Source: Candidatus Dojkabacteria bacterium (GTDB lineage Bacteria > Patescibacteriota > Dojkabacteria > J137). Taken from it: a DNA stretch of 17,065 nucleotides. A program made the translations under genes and the position numbers. Positions 13,384 to 17,065 of the stretch are shown here, piece after piece. Location: the NCBI GenBank assembly GCA_020429495.1, contig JAGQLJ010000019.1, positions 1 to 17,065 on the forward strand. The letters run 5' to 3'. How positions within the stretch are numbered: position 1 is the stretch's first letter; every line of letters starts with the position of its first letter. The notes below the pieces were generated by a model, which was given only the letters and a program-made list of their open reading frames with translations, made no database searches and had not been told where the DNA came from.

Positions 13384-13926
13384 ATGGCAAAGACAAAATC
13401 ACAAAAAAAAGATCTAGTTAAGAGATACAGGGATTTGATCGATGCATCAAAAGGTATCATTATCGTAAAAGCAAACAAAATTACTCCTAATGAAGTAAAT
13501 GCTTTTAGAAATGATGTATTTGATTCAGGAGCAAAATTCCATGTTGTTAAAAATAACTTATTCAAAATCGCTCTAAAAGACAGCGAATATGAAGTTATCG
13601 ATAGTTTAAATTTCGGAGAACATGCTGTTTTATTCACTAAGGAAGATATTGTATCTCCATCAAAAGGACTGAAAAAACTTGTTGATGATACAAAATTGGA
13701 GGATAAGGAAAAAACACAAAGAGTTACTATAGTTGGAGGTTATTTAGACGGAGCACAACTATCTGTAGAACAAGCAATTAGTCTTGCAGATATGCCATCT
13801 AAGGAAGAAAGCATTGCAATGATTCTAGGAATTATTGACCAGGCTCTTGGAGGTGTTGTAAACGTTCTAAATGATGCACCAAGATCATTTGTAACTATTC
13901 TTGACCAAGCGTTTAAGGAAGAGTAA
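13384..13926 (+). CDS. rplJ: Large ribosomal subunit protein uL10
   Basis: A 180-residue uL10, which anchors bL12 dimers to the ribosomal stalk. The N-terminal RNA-binding domain is recognisable from KSQKKDLVKRYRDLIDASKGIIIV (5-28), FHVVKNNLFKIAL (52-64) and HAVLFTKED (79-87). The C-terminal helix that holds bL12 dimers ends in VLNDAPRSFVTILDQAFKEE. Length is normal. The ATG follows the T-run of the attenuator by 6 nt, leaving no room for a Shine-Dalgarno, so initiation must work on a U-rich leader. By analogy with other bacteria, its product probably represses this leader. Confidence 0.96.
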   Translation: MAKTKSQKKDLVKRYRDLIDASKGIIIVKANKITPNEVNAFRNDVFDSGAKFHVVKNNLFKIALKDSEYEVIDSLNFGEHAVLFTKEDIVSPSKGLKKLVDDTKLEDKEKTQRVTIVGGYLDGAQLSVEQAISLADMPSKEESIAMILGIIDQALGGVVNVLNDAPRSFVTILDQAFKEE

Positions 13927-13977
13927 GACTCTTCTATTAAATTAGAAATTTTTATTTTATTTATTTAAGTTAAAAAA

Positions 13978-14370
13978 ATGGCTGACGAAACAAGCAAAAC
14001 AGTACAAAAAATCGTTGATGACATTAAAAAACTTACTGTTGTAGAAGCATTTGAACTAAAAAAAGCTCTTGAAGAAGAGTTCGATGTTCAAGCTGCTGCA
14101 CCAATGGCAATGGCTGCAATGCCAGCTGCTGGAGGAGCTGCTGAAGCTGCAGAAGAAAAAGATGAATTCGATGTAATTCTTGCTGACGCTGGATCTAATA
14201 AGATCGGTGTTATCAAGGTAGTTAAGGCTGTAACAGGTCTAGGACTAAAAGAAGCTAACGATTTAGTTGCATCACTTCCAAAACCAATTAAAGAAGGTGC
14301 AAAGAAAGAAGAAGCTGAAGATATCAAAAAACAAATCGAAGAAGCAGGAGGAAAAGTAGAACTTAAATAA
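13978..14370 (+). CDS. rplL: Large ribosomal subunit protein bL12 (L7/L12)
   Basis: A 130-residue acidic stalk protein that recruits elongation factors. It has the N-terminal dimerisation domain (1-36: VQKIVDDIKKLTVVEAFELKKALEEEF), an Ala/Met/Gly-rich hinge (38-60) and the C-terminal factor-binding domain (62-130) with EFDVILADAGSNKIGVIKVVKAVTGLGLKEA and a closing IKKQIEEAGGKVELK. It follows rplJ by 51 nt with no Shine-Dalgarno and is closed by a strong terminator. rpoB, the usual next gene, is missing. Confidence 0.98.
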   Translation: MADETSKTVQKIVDDIKKLTVVEAFELKKALEEEFDVQAAAPMAMAAMPAAGGAAEAAEEKDEFDVILADAGSNKIGVIKVVKAVTGLGLKEANDLVASLPKPIKEGAKKEEAEDIKKQIEEAGGKVELK

Positions 14371-14399
14371 TTCTATCTCCCTACTCTTTTAGATAAATT

Positions 14400-14437
14400 A
14401 AGCTGATCACAAAATATTGTGATCAGCTTTAGTTTTC
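14400..14437 (+). terminator. Intrinsic terminator after rplL
   Basis: A perfect 13-bp stem (14400-14412 with 14417-14429) around an AATA loop, followed by TAGTTTTC. The T-tract is interrupted but the stem is strong. It lies 29 nt after the rplL stop and ends the ribosomal/secE/nusG operon. Confidence 0.85.
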
Positions 14438-14465
14438 AGAGGATGAAATGCTTTCGTTATAGTAG

Positions 14466-14471
14466 TATACT
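14466..14471 (+). promoter_or_regulatory. Possible -10 element of the 7-TM/ATP-grasp operon
   Basis: TATACT at 14466-14471 lies 32 nt before the ATG at 14504, just after the rplL terminator. The region 17 nt upstream (ATGAAA) is a poor -35, so this is tentative. A promoter is expected here because the terminator isolates the next operon. Confidence 0.3.
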
Positions 14472-14503
14472 GTGACGTAATAATTATATAGAAAAATAAA
14501 ATT

Positions 14504-15244
14504 ATGGAGTTTTTAATTTCAATACTAGAAAGAAACCTAACACCACAAGAAATTGTGATTATACAAAATTCATTCTTTCTAATTGTGTCATTACCAATAG
14601 TTACTACCCTAACAGGTTTTATGCGTCATGTTATTGGGCTAAAAAGTCTTAGCGTTTATGCACCAATTGTTGTAACTTTTGCTTTTTATCAAGTTGGATT
14701 TATTGATGCAGATGCTGATAGTAACTTCTTTAGAGGGTTATTCTTTGGATTAATTTTATACGTAATAGTATTCTTAACAAGTTCCTTTACATACTCTCTA
14801 ATAAAGCCTTTACGAATGCACTATATTCCAAAAACAACTTTAGTAATGATTTCTGTATCAATCGTAATTATATTTACAATTATTCTTGGAACACTATTCT
14901 TTGATAGAAAAGGACTAATCTACCTAGATATCTTTCCATTAATTATGATTGTTACACTTTCAGATACATTCGTTTCTACTCTGTCTAGAAAATCATTTGA
15001 ACAAACTAGCGTTATTGGCCTACAAACATTAATAATTGGAATTTTAGCTTACGGATTTTTATCTCTAAGAGAAGTAAGATCTTTTGCACTTGAATACACT
15101 GCAGTGCTAATTTTAATCCTTATAGTAATTAACTTCTATATTGGTCGATTTGTTGGGCTAAGACTAACAGAATATTTTAGATTTAGTGACATTTTACTAA
15201 AAGAACCAGATGATAGACCTTCTAAGAAGAATCGGAAAAAATAG
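14504..15244 (+). CDS. 7-TM membrane protein of the glutamate-ligase-like module (transglutaminase-less)
   Basis: A 246-residue, almost entirely hydrophobic protein with about seven membrane helices (roughly 20-40, 48-65, 74-96, 111-133, 138-158, 168-186 and 194-214) and a basic C-terminal tail. RHVIGLKSLSVYAPIVVTFAF (41-61) matches the opening of the '7 transmembrane helices usually fused to an inactive transglutaminase' family. The partner gene fits: the same domain is encoded next to alpha-L-glutamate-ligase-like ATP-grasp proteins in many proteobacteria. There it carries an N-terminal periplasmic transglutaminase-like domain, which is absent here. Its last 35 nt overlap the start of the ligase gene, so the two are co-translated. 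Biochemical function is unknown; presumably it presents or exports the ligase product or receives the modified peptide (inference). Confidence 0.8.
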   Translation: MEFLISILERNLTPQEIVIIQNSFFLIVSLPIVTTLTGFMRHVIGLKSLSVYAPIVVTFAFYQVGFIDADADSNFFRGLFFGLILYVIVFLTSSFTYSLIKPLRMHYIPKTTLVMISVSIVIIFTIILGTLFFDRKGLIYLDIFPLIMIVTLSDTFVSTLSRKSFEQTSVIGLQTLIIGILAYGFLSLREVRSFALEYTAVLILILIVINFYIGRFVGLRLTEYFRFSDILLKEPDDRPSKKNRKK

Positions 15245-16640
15245 AAAGACAGTCTTAGGTCTAAATGAACGGTATCTAGAATATATAAGACCGTATAATC
15301 TTAGCCCTGCTATAGAGATTGCTGACGATAAAGTACTTACAAAAGAAGTACTTAGTGCTCATGATATTCCTGTTCCAGAGACAATTGCAGTAATAAGAAG
15401 CTATGATGATTTAAATCATATTGATTTTGATGCATTTCCTAGTTCGTTTGTAATAAAGCCTGTTCATGGAGTAAGAGGTGGTGGTGTAGAAATTATTTAT
15501 AATAGAGATAAAAATGGGGAATGGATAATGAGTCGAGGAAGAAGAATTGACCTTGAAGGTATAAAGTCTTTATGTAGAGACATTATTGATGGTAGATATT
15601 CTCTTCACCAGGAAAGAGATACAGTGCTTGTAGAAGAAAGAATCAAGTCCCACAAAGCATTTAGATACTACTCATATAAAGGAACTCCTGATGTTAGGGT
15701 AATTGTTTTTAACAATATTCCTGTTATTGGAATGTTACGATTACCAACTGAGCAATCTGACGGTAGAGCAAACCTAGACCTAGGCGCAATAGGAGCAGGT
15801 ATCGACATGGCCGTAGGTAAAACAACTTTTGCTATTTCAGGTAAAAGTGGTCTTATTGAAAAGACCCCTAAATATAATTTACCAGTATCTGGATTACGAA
15901 TACCTTACTGGACAAAGATTTTAAGATACTCTATTGAAGCTAGTAAAGTTTCTGGATTAGGTTTTGCTACAATCGATTTTCTTATTGATAAAGAAAAAGG
16001 CCCTATGATTGTCGAACTGAATGCAAGGCCTGGAATTTCTATTCAATTAGCAAATCAAGTTGGATTAAGGGCAAGACTTAAAAAAGCTGCTGGAATTAAA
16101 GTAAAAACTACAGAAAAAGGGATACGATTGGCAAAAGACTTATTTGGAGGAGAAATTGAAGAAGGTATTGAAGCTATCTCTGGTAAACAAGTTATTGGTT
16201 TGATAGAAAATGTAAAAATATTTGGTAAAGATGAGAAGGAAGAGGTAACCAAAGCTAAGATTGATACTGGTGCTTCCTCTACATCTATAGATGAGAAACT
16301 AGCTATAAAACTTGGCTATGAGGATGCTATAAATCATGCAAGATCTATCTTAGGAGAATCAAAAGTGTATTTTAGTAGAGATGAAATAAAGAAAGATGCA
16401 AATGAACAGAAATGGGAAGAAAGACTTGAGGAACACCCAGATATTGTTGATACAGCTATAATAAAGCAAAGTAACGGAATAACTTATAGAATTACTGTTG
16501 AAATGGAATTTGAGCTTTCAGGTACACGGGTTATTGGATTGGTTAATATTGTAAGTCGATCAGGTCTTTCTTATAAAGTCCTTATTGGTAAGAAAGATTT
16601 AAAGAAATTCCTTATTGACCCTTCTAAGAAATCAACCTAG
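15210..16640 (+). CDS. Fusion: alpha-L-glutamate-ligase-like ATP-grasp enzyme + RimB/retropepsin-like protease domain
   Basis: A 476-residue two-domain protein. Residues 15-290 match the RimK-related ligase family along their length: LGLNERYLEYIRPYN (16-30), DDKVLTKEVL (39-48), FVIKPVHGVRGGGVEI (80-95, with ATP-binding K83), VLVEERI (139-145), DVRVIVFNNIPVIGMLRLPT (161-180), SDGRANLDLGAIGAGIDM (183-200) and the metal-binding ELNARPGISIQLAN (269-282). Such enzymes are expected to join an amino acid, probably glutamate, to a peptide or protein using ATP. Residues 325-472 form a retropepsin-like domain of the 'ATP-dependent zinc protease' (RimB-like) family, with IDTGASSTSI (351-360) and SRSGLSYKVLIGKKDL (449-464) ending LIDP. 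In other bacteria these are separate proteins. The start is the ATG inside the 7-TM gene, 35 nt before that gene ends. Its stop overlaps the stop of the convergent mreB. Confidence 0.9.
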   Translation: MIDLLRRIGKNRKTVLGLNERYLEYIRPYNLSPAIEIADDKVLTKEVLSAHDIPVPETIAVIRSYDDLNHIDFDAFPSSFVIKPVHGVRGGGVEIIYNRDKNGEWIMSRGRRIDLEGIKSLCRDIIDGRYSLHQERDTVLVEERIKSHKAFRYYSYKGTPDVRVIVFNNIPVIGMLRLPTEQSDGRANLDLGAIGAGIDMAVGKTTFAISGKSGLIEKTPKYNLPVSGLRIPYWTKILRYSIEASKVSGLGFATIDFLIDKEKGPMIVELNARPGISIQLANQVGLRARLKKAAGIKVKTTEKGIRLAKDLFGGEIEEGIEAISGKQVIGLIENVKIFGKDEKEEVTKAKIDTGASSTSIDEKLAIKLGYEDAINHARSILGESKVYFSRDEIKKDANEQKWEERLEEHPDIVDTAIIKQSNGITYRITVEMEFELSGTRVIGLVNIVSRSGLSYKVLIGKKDLKKFLIDPSKKST

Positions 16641-17065
16641 ACATCTACATGCTTGCTTAGTCCTCTAACTACACAACTCAATGGGTCTTCTACTATATAA
16701 CAAGGGATTTCTAGAGATTTTGTTAGAAAAATATCAATATTTTTGAGTAGTGATGTACCACCAGATAAGGCAATTCCCCTATCAGATAAATCTGAAACTA
16801 ATTCTGAAGGAGATTCCTCAAGAACTTCTTGAATTGATACGAGAAGTTTATTTAACACATTTCTAATTGATGGGAGTATATCGTTAGAGCTGACTTCTAA
16901 TGTCTTAGACTTTCCACTAATTGTATCTTTACCAGAAACCACTATTTTTTCTGGAGCATTTTCTTGTAAAGCATTTCCAATTTCTATTTTAATTTTCTCG
17001 CTTGTTTGTTCACCAATTAGCATTTGATATTCTTGTTTAAAAAAATCAGAGATAGCTCTATTGAG
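16637..17065 (-). CDS. mreB: MreB rod-shape protein, C-terminal part (runs off the right edge)
   Basis: The last 142 codons of a leftward mreB. The frame stays open across the ATG at 17021-17023 to the window edge, where AISDFFKQEYQMLIGE continues the MreB pattern ('Ai..Y.r.~y.llIGe'), so that ATG is internal. Family landmarks follow: IGEQTSEKIKIEIGNA, VSGKDTISGKSKTLEVSS, DRGIALSGGTSLLKNID (adenosine-binding loop) and VEDPLSCVVRGLSK (family 'v.edPl.cVa.Gtgk'). MreB filaments organise lateral wall synthesis. This copy is much closer to canonical MreB than the one at 1904-2932. Its phosphate-binding loops lie outside the window. It is convergent with the ligase gene, sharing three stop-codon bases and no terminator. 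Confidence 0.95.
   Translation of the reverse strand, partial: LNRAISDFFKQEYQMLIGEQTSEKIKIEIGNALQENAPEKIVVSGKDTISGKSKTLEVSSNDILPSIRNVLNKLLVSIQEVLEESPSELVSDLSDRGIALSGGTSLLKNIDIFLTKSLEIPCYIVEDPLSCVVRGLSKHVDV

Noticed and set aside
13251..13637. Antisense open frame across the L10 leader and rplJ
   Set aside because: It overlaps a structured leader RNA and a conserved gene and has no recognisable domain; a shadow frame is the simplest explanation.
16637..17023. Small complete protein starting at ATG 17021
   Set aside because: The frame continues upstream to the window edge with recognisable MreB sequence, so this ATG is internal.
1..17065. Alternative genetic code with UGA read as Gly or Trp, as in some Candidate Phyla Radiation lineages
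   Set aside because: TGA ends the MreB-like gene at the length expected for MreB, no in-frame TGA is seen inside the conserved proteins, and the only tRNA-Trp here has a CCA anticodon.

Overview
The window is A+T-rich bacterial DNA using the standard code. TGA ends the divergent MreB-like gene at 1904, and the only tRNA-Trp has a CCA anticodon. Short intergenic gaps, almost no Shine-Dalgarno sites, split or slimmed proteins and the overall gene mix suggest a Candidate Phyla Radiation (Patescibacteria) genome. That is inference from gene content; I cannot name the lineage.

Left part (1-3350, minus strand): a probable wall-elongation operon runs leftward. It holds a divergent MreB/actin-fold protein with degenerate phosphate-binding loops, a class B penicillin-binding protein joined to it by an ATGA overlap, and the first 44 codons of a DprA-like competence gene. 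Upstream lie three tRNA genes read leftward: Thr(TGT), Tyr(GTA) and Thr(GGT). The tRNA-Tyr combines a long variable arm with a C1-G72 pair.

Middle (3391-10713): ribosomal protein bL28 and a SpoU-family RNA methyltransferase read rightward. A P2-type cation ATPase converges on the methyltransferase with overlapping stop codons. Next is a rightward operon of a membrane-anchored cyclophilin, a ComEA-like SLBB/helix-hairpin-helix protein, and ComEC split into a membrane channel ORF and a metallo-beta-lactamase nuclease ORF. With DprA this gives three natural-transformation functions within 11 kb. Heptamer-based inverted repeats sit in the intergenic regions near 2943-3019, 3715-3727 and 6950-7039.

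Right part (10815-14437): the classical translation/transcription cluster rpmG, tRNA-Trp, secE, nusG, rplK, rplA, rplJ, rplL. An L10-leader-type attenuator ending in an intrinsic terminator lies just before rplJ, and a strong terminator follows rplL. rpoBC does not follow.

Right end (14504-17065): a two-gene module of a 7-TM membrane protein and, overlapping it by 35 nt, an ATP-grasp alpha-L-glutamate-ligase-like enzyme fused to a RimB-type retropepsin-like domain. These are the membrane, ligase and protease parts of a known but functionally obscure peptide-tagging set, here compacted into two genes. It converges, with overlapping stops, on the C-terminal part of a second, more canonical MreB that runs off the window. 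The ligase/protease module and the paired canonical and degenerate MreBs are the most interesting content.
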